Shown here one piece after another: positions 47,801 through 58,700 of a DNA stretch of 64,000 bases. The notes below the pieces were generated by a model. The model made no database searches and was not told where the DNA came from. It worked only from the letters and a program-made list of their open reading frames with translations. Numbering within the stretch: position 1 is the first letter of the stretch; each line of letters starts with the position of its first letter. Source of the DNA: Podarcis raffonei (Eukaryota; Chordata; Lepidosauria; Squamata; Lacertidae); NCBI RefSeq assembly GCF_027172205.1, contig NC_070607.1:69750831-69814830 (forward strand). The letters are read 5' to 3'. The position numbers and the translations under genes are program-made.

Positions 47801-50362
47801 TATTGTGCCAAAAGAGAAAGGAATGCTGATCAAGCATGAAATATATACAAGCAAAACACCACAGATTCAAAGGTTCAAAACTCATCAAAGAAACCCAACT
47901 AGGAGTTTACAAGATCAATGTCACCTTTTCCACTAGTCATCAAACCAGAACTCTTCTAGTATTTAGGGGAAATGACTAAAGGAAATGACTTAAGTAGGAT
48001 AGGCACAACATATTTCACTGAAGAACAAAAAAAGAACTGAGAAAGTTAGGTTATCCTGGTAAGTAAATTCTATTTTCAAGTTAGAAAAGAATCACTTTAG
48101 GCAGCTAGAAACTTGCCTCAAAGGAAGGAATATAATTTTTAACATTTACATTGTGCATTTTGATCATAATCCAACAGTGTTAAAACTCCTTTAAATCACT
48201 GAAAACAACAGGCTTCGGTGTACCCAGCTCAGTGCTGGATTGCAACATTAAATTATATTGTGTATTGTGAGGTATCACATACAAAGGAATATTTCTTCAA
48301 AAAACTTCACATATATTTGTGGCAAATATTTTCATTTTGGCTGGTTCCAGGACACAGCAATAGTCCATATGGCTGATTTTCCTTATACCAATGCAATCCA
48401 ACTAAACTTACAGAAATGGGAATATAAGGCATCTTTCTATTTTTGTAACACCCTTCAGAGACAGGACAGACTTGCATACCAGAATGGTAGATCACTATTT
48501 CCCATTCCCTATCTTGAACCAATACCATTATGTCTCCCATTATATAAAAAAATCCTTGATTGGCCTGACTTAATTAATCCACCTTTATGTATTGGTTAAG
48601 CAAGCTGTGTTCACAGCAAATGCTATTTTGAACATTGATAATTTTAGTACACTCCAATATGAGTCAAACACATCCCTGTAAAAATTAGGTTTTAATAATG
48701 TGCATGTAATTCTTATCCAGATACTTTTTTAAAATAGCAATTGTTTGTATTTGATGTAGTTGTTTTAGACGCTACTAAAATTATTATGCTTTGATGACAG
48801 TAAATTATGTTCGATCAAAACCACTGCCAAAGCTGAAATGAATGTATTTTGAGGACATGATTTATTGAATCCTTTCATTTTTTAAATTTAATACTTATGT
48901 TTTATTTAAGTGATTTCAGTTAAAAGAAATAAAGGGATACAGGAAAAAAGAAGAGAGGGAGAACAACATAATCAACAACAAAGATACTTATAAAAGCAAA
49001 AATATAGATCTTTATTGAAGTTGGGTATTTTGTGGACTGTAGTCTTCAAATAAATGAAAAAGGTTAGAAAAAATTATCTCCCTCAAAGGCAAAAATGGGT
49101 ATAAATATCCATTCCTTTGAGCATCTCCCATTCTTCCATTTCAGAGGCCACTATCACCTTTTGCCTGATGCCCAATTTTAGCCTTGCTTATTCAGGTAAT
49201 TATGATTTAATTAGGGTTTCACAGCTCAGTATCGATAATCAACATTGTAGATTTGCAATGTTGGTACTTCAGGTTTTTATGGCATTAACTTCATATGTCT
49301 TTTCCCCCCTGCAATGCTTAAGTTCTACTAAATAAAGAAAACGTATTTGATATGTGTCCTTGGACACTATTATTTCCTAATGCTCCTAAACGTGGCAGCT
49401 GTTATGGAGCAAAGGAGGTGAAAAATTCAACTGCCAGACTTTGTGTCTGCTACATAAAGATCACACTTTTAAGATTGCCTCTCGGAACACAGCAAAATTG
49501 CCACACGTTGACTCAGCGATGGAGAACACGGTGCTCTTATATTCTGCCAACTGACTCCTGCTTGCGAGTCATACCTTGCCATAGGGCTGTGCAAGACGCC
49601 CGTGCGCGCGCAAAAAACTCCAGCGAGCAAGGCAAGACGATACCTTTCCAACGAAGTAAACTGGATTGCATGCTACTGGGGGAAAGGTACCGGACTTCAG
49701 CAAATGCCAGAGGCAATGGCCTTATTAACAGAAAAGCCGTTGAGAGTTGCAGACCAGGAAGCCAAGCAGGCCTCGCAGCAGCAACTCCAGGATTCCCTGG
49801 GAGCCCAGAAAGACGAGCGGCAGAAAGCCTCTGACTGCCATATTTCCGAGGGTGGTGGAATTGGGATAAAATTGCCCGAGCTCGCCTTAACGGGTGCCAA
49901 GAAGGGCCGCCTCCTGGATGCGGGTATGGGGGTGGGGAGAGACAAAGGGGCGGCATCACACGCGAGGGAGGGACAGGGGCGAAAACCGCCCCCCACTTCC
50001 CACCCCAGAGCGAGCTGCAAAAGGCAAGGCTAGAATGGGACGTGGCTCGGCCGCGGCCTCGCTCCCCGCCTCGTCCCTCCCGCCGCCGCCGCCGCCGCCC
50101 CGTCTCCCGAGCGGAGCCTCTTCTGAGGGAGGTGGCGCGTCGGCGTCGCCTCAGCCTCGGCCTTCCCACAAAGCCCGCCTCAGCCCCGCGGTACCTGCGG
50201 CCCCCGCGACAGGCCCCGGCCACTGAGCTGCGCCTGCCGGAGCTGGGCCAGGATGTTGGCCGGCCTTCGGCAGGCTCCCGTCCGCCCCGGGGCTCCGGGA
50301 TCCGAGCCCGCTGCCGCGAGCGGGGGCGCCGCTCCTGTTCCTTTCGCCGCCGCCGCCGCCAT
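26858..50362 (-). CDS. TRPC4AP: TRPC4-associated protein (TRUSS), complete, 19 exons
   Basis: Coding exons in transcript order: 50362-50195, 44557-44429, 43802-43686, 40841-40784, 39536-39481, 38658-38530, 35848-35647, 35486-35298, 35003-34861, 34124-33993, 33708-33650, 32742-32641, 30930-30847, 30431-30341, 30003-29863, 29774-29666, 28797-28685, 28510-28304, 26995-26858. They sum to 2367 bases: 788 residues plus stop, in continuous phase with GT-AG introns. The protein closely follows human TRPC4AP (797 residues, 19 exons), for example ISPLLSMEAMAFVTEERK, FLQELEEWYTWLDNALVLD, KHSASALVLHGHNQNCDCSP, and the end YMDMDRDFAEE. From the literature, it is a cytoplasmic helical-repeat scaffold that binds TNF receptor 1 and TRPC channels and acts as a substrate receptor of CUL4-DDB1 ubiquitin ligase, with MYC as a target. 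It lacks about eight to ten residues at the exon 8/9 junction, like a shorter human isoform. No disabling change seen. Confidence 0.97.
27400..27720 (+). repeat. TRPC4AP: Possible degraded LINE fragment in the last TRPC4AP intron
   Basis: ATTCCACAAGGCAGGTGCCC and TTAGGGCTTTATATGCCAAC resemble phrases of squamate LINE 5' regions (compare 625-645, GAGGGCTTTAAAGGTTAA). Too diverged to classify. Confidence 0.3.
29062..29412. mobile_element. Non-autonomous hAT transposon, 351 bp
   Basis: Left end CACAGGTGTCAAAC and right end GTTTGACACCCCTG are complements with two mismatches. Flanked by a perfect 8-bp duplication, ATCTAAGC, at 29054-29061 and 29413-29420. Subterminal GGCCCGTGGGCCGAATCCGG is typical of an amniote hAT non-autonomous group. 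No transposase. Lies in the TRPC4AP intron between exons 28797-28685 and 29774-29666. Confidence 0.88.
31238..31326 (+). mobile_element. L2-like LINE 3' tail
   Basis: TTGTAAACCACTTTGAGGTT, then TAATCAAGTGGTGTATATTT, then an ATGAATAAAATAAAA tail. This is the hairpin-and-tail form of L2-clade LINEs; compare 55470-55525. Only the last 90 bases are present. Confidence 0.6.
32985..33170. repeat. Palindromic repeat family R4, copy 1
   Basis: CTTGCACAAGCAGAATGACT at the left and GCGCAAGCAGGAATCATTCT at the right bracket a C-rich block and GAACAGATTTGGGGATGGTG. A related unit is at 46525-46730. Probably a non-autonomous DNA element; unnamed here. Confidence 0.45.
37735..38168 (-). mobile_element. 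CR1 LINE 3' fragment
   Basis: Antisense CR1 3' end: AATCACAGAATTTCAGAATC then GAAGAGACCTTGGAGATCAT and CCAACTTCCT at the left; CTTCAGGTATTTGAAGGCAG, AACTGTCCCTCCAGACCCTG and ACACTTGCTTCACCATTTCC at the right. On the minus strand this is the 3' UTR and the end of the second open frame. 5' truncated at about 38168. Lies in the TRPC4AP intron between exons 35848-35647 and 38658-38530. Confidence 0.8.
38659..44428 (-). other. TRPC4AP: TRPC4AP introns 2-5 region
   Basis: Between exons 2 and 6 the introns are long and A/T-rich, interrupted only by the small exons 39536-39481, 40841-40784 and 43802-43686. Apart from the partial MITE at 42622-42700, I see no element I can name. The 41510-41815 block is more G/C-rich than its flanks and may be an old repeat. 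Confidence 0.5.
42622..42700. mobile_element. hAT-like palindromic MITE, partial copy
   Basis: GCAGGGGTGCAGAACCTGTG and GGCCCTCCAGAT match the left arm of the family; the right arm is largely lost, leaving TTGTTGGAGTTGCAGTG. Confidence 0.5.
46525..46730. repeat. Palindromic repeat family R4, copy 2
   Basis: TCTGCTTGTGCAACAGAATG, then a C run, then GAGCAGATTTGGAGAGTGTG and CAGTCGTGCAAGGATCAGTC. Same layout as 32985-33170 but diverged. Confidence 0.45.
46945..47140. repeat. Palindromic repeat family R2, fullest copy
   Basis: Left arm CACAATGGGGCTTTCCCTTC, CCCCAAATCTGCTCTGGGGG; right arm GCAGATTTTAGGGGGAGAG and AATCCCATTGTGCAA. The arms are complements, so the unit can fold back. Other copies: 10905-10985 and 53820-53940. 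Confidence 0.5.
50195..50362 (-). CDS. TRPC4AP: TRPC4AP first coding exon and start codon
   Basis: ATG at 50362-50360 opens MAAAAAKGTG; the alanine run comes from a short GCG/GCC repeat. An in-frame TAG seven codons upstream (50383-50381) excludes an N-terminal extension. The exon continues through ACRRPANILAQLRQAQLSGR, matching the human N-terminal block, and ends at 50195 with a CAG/GTACCG donor that joins in phase to exon 2 (LTEALLKERDKQ). The first 30 residues are low-complexity and poorly conserved. Confidence 0.9.
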
Positions 50363-50488
50363 AGCCGCTCCTGCCTCTGGCTAAACAGGAAGCGCCCCTC
50401 CTCTCAGGCGCTTTGAACGGAACGTCTCCCGGGCTGCTCCGCAGCGACCCCAGCTGGCCCGGCCGCGCGCACAGCCAGCCGCCTCCTG

Positions 50489-50493
50489 ATTGG
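50489..50493 (-). promoter_or_regulatory. TRPC4AP: CCAAT box
   Basis: Minus-strand CCAATCAGGAGG, about 127-131 bases upstream of the ATG, in the upstream part of the CpG island. Matches the NF-Y core. Confidence 0.55.
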
Positions 50494-50543
50494 TGGGGAG
50501 AGGAGTACGCGCCGGCCTCTTCCCGTTTCCCCTACTCCCCAGG

Positions 50544-50562
50544 AGCTGATGGGAAACGTAGT
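50544..50562 (-). promoter_or_regulatory. TRPC4AP: ZNF143-like promoter motif
   Basis: Minus strand reads ACTACGTTTCCCATCAGCT, close to the ACTACAATTCCCA consensus of ZNF143/THAP11 sites found in many CpG promoters. It lies about 180 bases upstream of the ATG. Confidence 0.5.
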
Positions 50563-50563
50563 C

Positions 50564-52760
50564 TTTGGCCGTAAACTGCGAGCAGCTTTACTCACAGAAA
50601 GGGATGCGTGTGAGGGAAGCACGTAAGAAGCGGAGAGGCGAAGCTGTCATCTCCTTCTCCCTTCAGTCAAAGCCAGGACTTCCGGTATTTTGTGCGACGC
50701 CTCCCGAAGACACAAAGGCACGTGAAGTTCTTTTTAAACGCCCCCCCCATTTTGCTTTGTTACATAGCTACATGTAAAGCCTTTATTCAATTAAGCCATA
50801 GTTGTGTACGAAATATTACTAACAACTTTTTTTTATAATCGGCATCAGCATATTATGTGCACATATATGCATATATATAATAAGGTAATAATTACAGGCC
50901 AACCTAGCAGTTCGAAAGCACGTCAAAGTGCAAGTAGATAAATAGGTACCACTCCGACGGAAGGTAAATGGTGTTTCCGTGCGCTGCTCTGGTTCGCCAG
51001 AAGCAGCTTAGTCATGCTGGCCACATGACCCGGAAGCTGTTTGTGGACAAACGCCAGCTCCCTCGGCCAGTAAAGCGAGATGAGCGCTGCAACCCGAGTC
51101 GTCCGCGACTGGACCTAATGGTCAGGGGTCCCTTTACCTTTACCCTAGCACAATACCATAATTAGGGCAACCAACGTGGAACAACATAGCGTACAAGCTT
51201 TCAAGTTCCTCTCCATAAGTTCAACAGGGTAAATAGTAAAACGAAGCTGGGAGGTTGGCCGAGGTGAAATCACAGGGTTTTGTCCTTAAATGGGACATAA
51301 GAATATATAAGTGGAAAGAAAAAGTAAATGCAAGCCGCTTCTATGCAATTATGCTGACCCATAATCACAAAAGGGGAGCTTTTCTGCTCCTTCCAGACAA
51401 ACTGACTGTTTAGAATCTGGCAGAAATCCTAGAAATTGCCAACATGGAACTTATACCAGTCCCATCTCTACGTGTTCCAGGATTTACAGCCTTCCTACTA
51501 GCTCACTTATCGCCATTTATTATTTATAAAAAGTACCCCATATAAAAATAGAAACACAAGTCTCTGCCTGCAAGAGGTTTCTTCCCCTCTTCTTTTTGCT
51601 TGCTTCATTTATTTTTCAGTTTTGCTGTTGCCACACTGGGGAACAAAGGTTGACTTCTTGTTACTTGCAAGCCAACACTCATGGTTTGCTTCTCTCTAAA
51701 CAAAGAAAAGCAATGCATCTTAAAATGGAAGCTGCATTATATACCTTTAAATCCCCTTTAAAAAAACCCTGCTTTATACAAAAAGTACTCCCAGCTATAG
51801 AGTAAGATAGATGTCTTTGCCAGAACAACCACATACAAATCAGAAGCCACCATCGTGTCCCAATTGGAAAGCCCCAAGACTACAAATAATCACCCTTCTC
51901 TTTAATGTCCATGATAGAAATGTGTGAATCCATCTATTCTCACAGCTATCAACTTAACATGTATACAGGATGTCAGAATTCAAAGCACTCAGCATAATTA
52001 TCTCAGCAATCTTTATGGCAACTCTGTAGGTTAGTACTGTATGTTATCTCCAACTTGCAGACAGCAGGCAAAGTGTGATTGCACAGCTGTTTGACTAAGG
52101 GCCATGTAGCAAACTCTTGGCAAGAGTGAAATCTGAATTGGGTACTTTGCAGGACAGAGCTACCACAGTACACCGTATCTGCAAGATCCACCCTGTCACC
52201 ATGCTGTAAACAAACATCTTGTTGACTACAGACCAAGACAACATTTTATTGGCACACTGTGTGGCAAGTTTTCAAACTATACCTTATTTAGGTGCAGCTG
52301 TTTAAGTTGTACATTACTTGAACGAGTCTCACCCAGGTAATGGTGTTGCATCCAGGCACCCACAACCTGAGCATGTAACCTATTTTTGTATTCTAAACAC
52401 ATTTGCCTAAAGATTATGCAGTTCAAAAACTTGCTTGCCATATTTCTTTTTGCATGAGGCCAACATGACTATTTAATATCAGATCAAACTTGCCGTGCTG
52501 CCTGTGGTTAAAGAGTATGAACGCTCTCTGATAGAGAGATAGAGAAAAATTAACAAACAAGGCATGCAGGGGGCTGGCACAATCTGGGAACTAAAGCTCT
52601 ACTAAGTGTCATACAATTGCTTTTTGTTGTTCTCAAAATACTTCTGCTTTCCAAAGTAGATGTATGCCAAAACACAATTTACGCCCATTTGAAGATATGC
52701 ACCTAAGGATAGATATCCCTCTAAGGAAACAGCAACAGAAAAGTGCAAATAAAATACATA
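50564..52760. other. Intergenic region between TRPC4AP and EDEM2
   Basis: About 2.2 kb. The only recognisable element is the truncated Sauria SINE at 50898-51141. No open frame resembles a known protein. Confidence 0.6.
50898..51141 (+). mobile_element. Sauria-type SINE, 5' truncated
   Basis: Begins inside the body at GCCAACCTAGCAGTTCGAAA and runs to the CAGGGGTCCCTTTACC 3' end, 244 bp. The tRNA-like head is missing, as in incomplete reverse transcription. Close to the full copies at 12827 and 59780. Confidence 0.85.
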
Positions 52761-52766
52761 TTTATT
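52761..52766 (-). terminator. EDEM2: EDEM2 poly(A) signal AATAAA
   Basis: Minus-strand AATAAA, 33 bases past the EDEM2 stop codon, predicting a very short 3' UTR of about 50-60 bases. Confidence 0.65.
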
Positions 52767-52798
52767 GAAATCAACAACTCTGAATCAGAGCAAAGGAA

Positions 52799-55700
52799 TC
52801 AAGTATTGTCTAAGAAGACCTGCCCTAGAACAGCCAGTTTGGAGTTAAAGGGTTGACTAGGGCAGCTCAGGAGTGGGATTTTCCTTTTCTCTTTCTGTTT
52901 AGTGTTCATTTGCTCTTTGCGGCCTTCTGAAGAAGTATCTGCAGAGTCTTTGTGCGTCTCTGCTTCTCTTCCACCGGAAGTTCTTGTCAAAGTGAACTTC
53001 TTGCTTCTTTTCAGAGAATAGAACTCTCTCACTAGATCTTCTACCTCCCACTGCTCTTCCTTTTGTTTCCTGCAACAGTGCAGTGCAGCAGGGTCTATAG
53101 GATGAGCTTCAGTATTGAAGATGTATCCACCAGCACCAAGAACACATTCTCCATAGGGTGTCAGTACGACGTCAAAGGATGACCCATTGTTATGGATAAA
53201 GTTGTCAGGATCAAACAGTAGATACAAATATTTCACTGTTTCAGCCAGGAAGAAGGACTCCATGCGGTTATCTAGTTTGTGATCTCGCAGGTCTTTGATC
53301 TTTAAAATAAAGGGAGGGAAAAGTGGTTACACTGCATATGCCAGAATCTGTCGTACAATTGTTTCAGCAACATTCTGGAGAAATATACAGTGGCATGAAT
53401 CAGGAGTTCAAGTCTATGGTTGAAATAAGCAGAACTTAGAATCAGTGCCATATTTGTGCCACAGAATAAAACACACACACACCACCAAGACGACACATTC
53501 TGTTAGGTTAACTTTTGCTAGTGAGAAAAGGATGCTTGAGAAGGACACGCTAGCCCATTACTAAAAAGGAAGGGGCAGGGGAAGAGAGTTCAGGAGAAAT
53601 ACTTAACTGTTGCAAAGCCACACTCAACCTTGCTGATTTTTTCTACTGACTCTACAACATCTCTGCCCAGTTCCAAAAGGGTGGGATCTTGGGTAGCACG
53701 GTATAGGTACATTGCACTCTCTATCAGTTCTGCAAAAATACAAAAAAGAAAAAGCTTGGGTGGAAATCAAGGTTGCGCTATTACAAATATTCTGTATGCA
53801 CAAGATTATCAGCTTTCCAGACGGAATTATCTCCCCTCCCCCGTGCTGTACTTGGGGGGTTCTCTTCAACCCCCGAGCCAATTTCAGGAGGCACATGAAG
53901 GAGAGAGGGGAAGCCCCATTGCACAGGGTTTCAACTGATGAGGTGATGAATCCCACCCCTTAAGTTACATCATTGCATACACATGCATTTATTCAATACA
54001 CAGCAAACACCTGCACAGTTTCCCAAAGATTCAGAACACACAATAGTTCAAAACAGAGGCCATCTATTATTGAATAAGGGACAAAAGAATCAGTTTTCCT
54101 TAAAACTTTCCCCCCATCATGCTATGTAGTTTGGAACTCATTTTATTCTGCATTAAGAGGTAGCTTGCTGTTCAAAGCTGCTGCCTTCGGCAACACCAGA
54201 GAACAATATGCATTTGGAACCCTATTTTTAACAGAAAGAGGTTCAGGAGCCACTTAGACTGAAATGTTAATGAACCATAGATTTATCTATAACCAAGGCA
54301 AACCACAAAGCAACTTGGAGATCATCCAAAAGGAAGCCACAAGGTACAAGCTAAAGTCTTAAACAATCTTGTTTAATATCTATATGATGTCACTGGGTGC
54401 GGTCTTTAGGGGATTTGGGGCTAAGGGTCATCAATAGGCTATCAACACACAGCTCTACTTCTCCATAACATTGAGTCAGGGGACGCTATGCATGATCTGA
54501 ACAATTGCCTAGGTGGAGGGGTGATCTGGACGAGGACCAGTAAACTAAGCATGAACCGTGGGAAGACAGAAGCCCTTTGGGATGGTGGTTCATGTGTCTG
54601 GGAGACTGGACAGTTGCCTATTCTGGGTGGAGTTGTGCTCCCTCTGAAAGAAGAGGCTTGGACTTTTTTTGGGGGGGGGTGTCTCCTGTATCTATCTTTG
54701 TTGCTGGAGGCTAAGGAGGCCTTTGTGATGAGGAGTGCCTTTTACTAGCTACAGCTGGTATGCTGACTATGGCCATTACTGGACAGTGATCCATGCATTA
54801 GTAACCTCAAGACTCTATTATTGCAGTGTGCTCTATGTGGGGCTGGTCCAGAGGTTCCAGCTGATGCAAAATGCTGTGGGCTAGACTGTTGATGGGGGCA
54901 GATTACCGCCAGCACATAACTGCAGTGTTCAAAAGTTTACACTGACTGCCCATATACTACTAAGCCATGCTCAAGGTTTTTATATAACTTTACAAGGCCC
55001 TTAACAATTTGGGTCCAGGATACCTGCCTAATCCCTTGTATCTCTTCTTAATTACTGAGGTCTTTCGGGGAGTTACTGTTAGTGGTCCCCCGTGGCTTGC
55101 ATGCATGGCTCATATTCACCAAGAGCCATTGGGTTTAGTATTGTGGGCCCAATTTTATGGCACTTGCTTCCAGATGACATAATGGAATCATAGAATTGGA
55201 AGGGGTCTTGAGGGTCATCTCCAACCACCTGCAAAGCAGGAATCTTAACACACAGTCTCCTCATCTGCTTTGAAACTATGCTTAGTTTTGCTAATGTGCT
55301 AGCAGTTTTATTGCTGCATCCCTAGGAGGAATGTCATGAAGACTCCCTCCCTCCCTGCTGAACTTCCAGCACCTACTGAAGACATTTTTTGTTTTTGTTC
55401 CAGCAGGCATTTTAATTGGAGTTTGATTTTATACTTCTAACCAATATTTACTTTCAGTATTTCATCCTTGTAAACTGTCTGGAGATTACTGTAGTTAAGC
55501 AGTATATAAATTATTTTATTTAAACATACATCTGCAGTATTTATATGCCTTGTAAACAACAAATGAAAGATGCCACATACAAAATACTTATTTCTCATTT
55601 ACCAGGTCTAAGTGGATACCCTTCACGCTTTTCCACTGTATAACCCTGGGGAATATTGTAGAACTCGGGCAACCCACCAAACTGCTTCCAAACAGTGTAA

Positions 55701-58700
55701 TAATTGAGGAATGTTCGCATTGCACTATCTATGTCTCCAATGAGGCTCTGGGAGGAAGAACAGAACCAGAAAAAACCCAGTGAGGTAACAGAAAGAATAG
55801 AGCATAGCAGACATAATCAAACCAAGCACAGTGTACAACTAGAACCCTCAAACAGTACTTAATCAGCTTTTAAAAAAGGAAGGGGGGGGGAAGAACCGTA
55901 ATAGCACAATCAACTATGTACTGAAATGGTGTCTGTAAGAAGACTTGGGATATAAAATAACCATAGGACGGACACCTCAGTGGCAACCAGGTGTTTTTTT
56001 TTAAGTCTGGAAAGAAATCTACTAGAAATAACATGTTCAAGTTTAATAGGGCTACTCTGTTTTAGGAAATCGTTCATTTTCATTCCTGGATACTAAAACA
56101 GCCTTTGTCAGATTCTCAGCGGAATTACAGTTCACACGGGATCAGAGAGACAACGAAAAGTGGATTATTGCTAACTGTTTTCTTGGCAAGAAAAAGCCAC
56201 AGCTGGTTTTCTCAGTGCAGATATTTGTCCTCATCTGCTTTAACACTTCTAATTTAAGTACAGGATTATCCAACACAAGCAAAAAGACTGGATTCATGTT
56301 ATACTGCATTGGACGCCTACTCTGGTGCAGGTTCTCAGTTCTCATAATTCAAATGGAATTATGAAGAACACAAGCAATTAAAAGAGGGATGGAAACTGTG
56401 GCCACCAAGTATTGCTTGACCATAGCGTCCAACAACATATGAAGAGCCAAAAGTTCTTTAGCGATCCCCGAGTTAAAACATACCTGTTCTTCATCAGCCC
56501 TTACCTGCAAGCCAGGCCAGTAGGCTTCAAGGGACTGAAAAACAGGCATTGAGACTGTTCCTTTATACATCTGAACCCAGAGGTACCAATCATCAAATTT
56601 TGTGTAGTTGCTTATAGCTTTGTTGTAGTCTACAGAAAGACAAGTCAAAATGAACGATAAACATTGGAAGAAGAATTTCAGAGAACCTGAAAATGAACTG
56701 GCTTTCATATATTCTATTTGCATATATTTCAAAGAACACATTTATCATCGGAATTTCCTTTTATGCTTAACAATGTTAAAAGGATGACAATATGAAAATA
56801 TTTTAAAAAGGAACTCTGCTCGCAGCACATGAGCTTCTACAGAGCAGTTGCTGTTCAAGGAGGGAAAGAGAAAAAATGGCACATGAGTTATCATTAAAGC
56901 AGGGGCAAGGAGCCTCCGGGGCCATGGCCTGGACATGCATCCTAATTTGGCCTGGCACCTGTTCCAATCTGGCTGCAAGACAGTTTCCCCAAACCATGTG
57001 CACCTGCCCCACATCTGACAGGGGCAGACAGAGCTGCTGATGCATAATCAGAAGCTTTAAAGTGTGATTCTCCCAATTGTGCTCATCACCACTGAACAAG
57101 ACCATCACATGTCACTGCCTTAGCCTGAGTCAGATCCTTTGCCCATCTAGCTCAGTTTTGTCCACACTGACTATAAGCAGCTCTCTAGGGCTGCAGAGAA
57201 GAGAGATTCCCAAACCCTGGGATCTCTTGCATGCAAAGCAGATGTTATATCCCTGAGCTACAGCCCTTCCCTAATGTGATGAAGGAAGGAAGCCAATGAG
57301 CATTGTCCACCATGGCTGGCAATGACTCTCCGAGATGTCAGGTGGAGGTATTTCCTGACCCTACCTGGAGATGTCAGGGATGGAACCAGGGACCTTTGGC
57401 ATGCAAAGAAGATGCCCTGCCACTGAGCTATGGCCCTTTCTGAACTCACCTAGAAACATTGACATCAGCTCCTCGTCCTGCAGTAGGATGGCTCCTTTAA
57501 CAAGATACTCAAAATAGGAATCTACTCCGGCTCCAATGCCAGCATCCTGGGCTACCCATTTGGCAGTTACCACATCAACATGATTACCCACCTGAAGAAA
57601 GAAAAAAAGCCTCATTTATTAAAAGCTATAGATTGGGATTAGCATAGGTTTACATTTCTATACATTTCAGCAAACAATAGATCCTTGGTTTGTTATCTGT
57701 ACAAGTTTCCAAAAAGCACAAGGATGTAACAAAAAATCTTAATTTCTGCAGCCCTTCTAACATGTACTTAGTACCAACAATGTGTGCTACTGTACAAATT
57801 CTTTGTTATAAAAACCTATGGGTGGTAGTCAACTAATTTTTACTCAGAATAGGCCCATTGAAATTAATGGACATAAGTTAGCTATGTTCATTAACTTCAA
57901 TGAGTCTACTCTGATTAGGAGAACTAACACAGGACCAGGCATCTTTAACATGTGACATTAATGATTCATTAACACAGCCTTTTAAACCAGAATGCTTATC
58001 ATGGCATCAACTGTTTTGATCTTTATTTAAAATCCCAGCTGCTTTTCAGTTCCAAGTTCTTGGATTTGCCCAAGAACATACTATAAGCCTAGAACGTAAC
58101 TGGATTTCCCCAAGAGTGAATTTCATTTCCACATTAAATCCTGTGACAGACACTTTGTGGATCATACCAGTTTTCAGTGAAAAAAATGACCAATGTCTAA
58201 TGGGTGGTGGAAGGGAGTGGGAGGGTCTGAAGGCACATGAAGCCACCACCTTGCTGAACTTAAGCAGGTCTGAGTCTGGTCAGTGTTTGGATGGGTCATG
58301 TATACTCTCTTGAGTTCCATGACAGAAGAGATTCATTTAAGATGATGATGATGATGTGAAATGACCAATGAGGAAATTCGTGAACTGATTTGTATACCTG
58401 AGAAAATGTAAGAGCAAATCTTTTTTTTAAAAGATTTGTAAGAATGTGGAGGTAGGAAGTGACTGGTAGCAAGCAATGCAGGTTTCTACAAGTATTGTAA
58501 CTTCAACAAAGCCGTCTTCTAATATGATCGCCCATCGTATTCATGCAAAAAAGCTCAAGGTATCTGGACCACAAGCTACTGAAAAATGGTGATGATCATC
58601 ATGCTCATCCTTGATGTAGACAAACAACAGACGTTTGGGAGTAGGATTCAGCTTATACCAGCCTGTGTACATTTATGGTACATGGTGGACCTGGTACTGT

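Larger units (their letters stand above)
44558..50194 (-). other. TRPC4AP: TRPC4AP intron 1
   Basis: A 5.6-kb intron. It holds two palindromic C-rich repeats (46525-46730, 46945-47140). Its first 200 bases (high coordinates) are part of the CpG island, with a GCC run at 50080-50100. The plus-strand open frames at 49352-50416 run across the CpG island and do not look like a gene. Elsewhere the intron is A/T-rich with nothing I can name. Confidence 0.6.
49990..50520 (-). promoter_or_regulatory. TRPC4AP: CpG island promoter of TRPC4AP
   Basis: Dense CpG and GCC/CGG-rich sequence covering the first exon, the start of intron 1 and about 150 bases upstream of the ATG, in sharp contrast to the A/T-rich flanks. 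There is no TATA box at a convincing position, as expected for a housekeeping promoter. The transcription start is inferred at roughly 50400-50470. Confidence 0.75.

Noticed and set aside
49352-50416. Plus-strand open frames of 110-160 residues over the TRPC4AP CpG island
   Set aside because: G/C-rich DNA lacks stops in all frames; the frames overlap TRPC4AP exon 1 and its promoter, show no family resemblance and have low-complexity content.
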